Positions 63,391-64,000 of a stretch of 64,000 bases of DNA are shown here, in pieces (position 1 is the first letter of the stretch; the number at the start of each line of letters is the position of its first letter). Position numbers and translations under genes: made by a program. The DNA is from Gorsachius magnificus (Eukaryota > Chordata > Aves > Pelecaniformes > Ardeidae). The notes below the pieces were generated by a model. It searched no databases. It had not been told where the DNA came from and saw only the letters and a program-made list of their open reading frames with translations. Location: NCBI GenBank assembly GCA_034008185.1, contig CM067081.1, positions 103,239,265 to 103,303,264 of the forward strand, in the 5' to 3' direction.

Positions 63391-63405
63391 CCTCCCCTCC
63401 CACCA
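63391..63405 (-). other. Candidate polypurine tract next to the LTR
   Basis: Minus-strand TGGTGGGAGGGGAGG ends exactly where the LTR starts (TGTATAAC). A polypurine tract in this position primes plus-strand synthesis in retroviruses and stands just upstream of the 3' LTR, so internal sequence may follow to the right. Confidence 0.5.
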
Positions 63406-64000
63406 GAGTCCCTTTTTATGGCATCCTGGTATCTTTCTGCAGCTGCACGTATTGTTGTTAGGGTCATCCTGACAGCATGAAGCAGTGAGGGCTAGTGCTT
63501 GTTTGCTTATCAGGATATGTCACTCAGGAATTTGGTAATTGATTATGTATCAGGTTTTCACACAACAGTGACTTTAAACAGAGGATGTAACAAAGACACA
63601 AGTAATAAGGGGGGCCTTCTTCCCTCATCTGCCGGTTTGAGAACAAATTCATTATATATTTATTTATTACACTCATACTTCTTGCTCTCTCCATTGTCTT
63701 TAATTGAATTTGATGAACAAACAGTTTACTATCGACTTGCACGACTTCTCTCTTGTTATCTCTGTGAATAAAATGTAGAAGGAACTTTGTAGTGGGAGGT
63801 GCCAAACAACCCCGGTTTCCTGCAAACACAACAACTGCACTTGGTGCACATAATAAACTTCTATAGGTTTCTTTAAGAGTTCTGTATCAGTTAAATGAAT
63901 TTTCAAAGTATCACTGTATTTAAGGGATACTGTAAAAGCTTCAGTTTTTCTAAAGTTTTTCGTATCCTTTTAGCGTCTTTCTGGGGATCTTTAGAGAATT

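Larger units (their letters stand above)
62408..64000 (+). other. URB1: URB1 intron 37, incomplete at the window end
   Basis: The intron begins at gtaagt and runs past the end of the window. Positions 62408-62928 show nothing recognised. 62929-63390 is an antisense LTR. 63391-64000 starts with a purine tract on the minus strand and is otherwise unassigned; it may be unique intron DNA or retroviral internal sequence. Confidence 0.75.

Noticed and set aside
1..64000. CRISPR arrays, bacterial operons, riboswitches or tRNA genes
   Set aside because: The window is plainly vertebrate nuclear DNA with spliced exons. I saw no regular spaced repeats and no tRNA cloverleaf.

Overview
The window is nuclear DNA from a bird. 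One protein-coding gene, URB1 (nucleolar pre-ribosomal-associated protein 1, the vertebrate counterpart of yeast Npa1/Urb1), fills most of it on the + strand. The avian call rests on several CR1 LINE fragments, a solo LTR of a family that is abundant in bird genomes, short introns, and a protein that aligns residue by residue with vertebrate URB1 as I know it. I cannot name the species. The LTR family suggests a non-galliform bird (Neoaves), but that is inference.

Layout. Positions 1-9150 are upstream DNA with no gene I can support; about the first 400 bases are CpG-rich. A CpG island (about 9160-10180) holds the URB1 promoter, exon 1 (ATG at 9691) and intron 1. I could place 37 coding exons between 9691 and 62407. 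All introns are GT-AG, every junction keeps phase, and together they give about 2010 codons without a stop. The last exons and the 3' UTR lie beyond base 64000. Intron 3 carries a 565-bp solo LTR with a perfect 5-bp target duplication. Introns 5, 12, 13 and 32 carry CR1 fragments, all antisense to URB1; the intron 13 copy keeps a damaged reverse-transcriptase region. Intron 37 starts at 62408 and carries a second LTR in the antisense direction (about 62929-63390). A purine tract abuts its 5' side, so it may be the 3' LTR of a longer element running out of the window.

URB1 is a large helical-repeat nucleolar protein needed for early 60S subunit assembly and for handling the 3' part of the pre-rRNA. 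The Npa1 domain falls in the first third of the protein (exons 2-10) and the NopRA1-type domain in exons 30-36. The promoter has ETS- and YY1-like sites, as is common for ribosome-biogenesis genes, and a perfect kB palindrome.

I found no new biological system. The observations most worth a second look are a 51-nt uninterrupted alternating purine-pyrimidine tract in intron 35, a phase-compatible 222-nt open cassette in intron 32, the antisense LTR with its purine tract in intron 37, an imperfect GAT/GAC repeat in the CpG-island intron 1, two interleaved inverted repeats in intron 15, and two weak splice donors.
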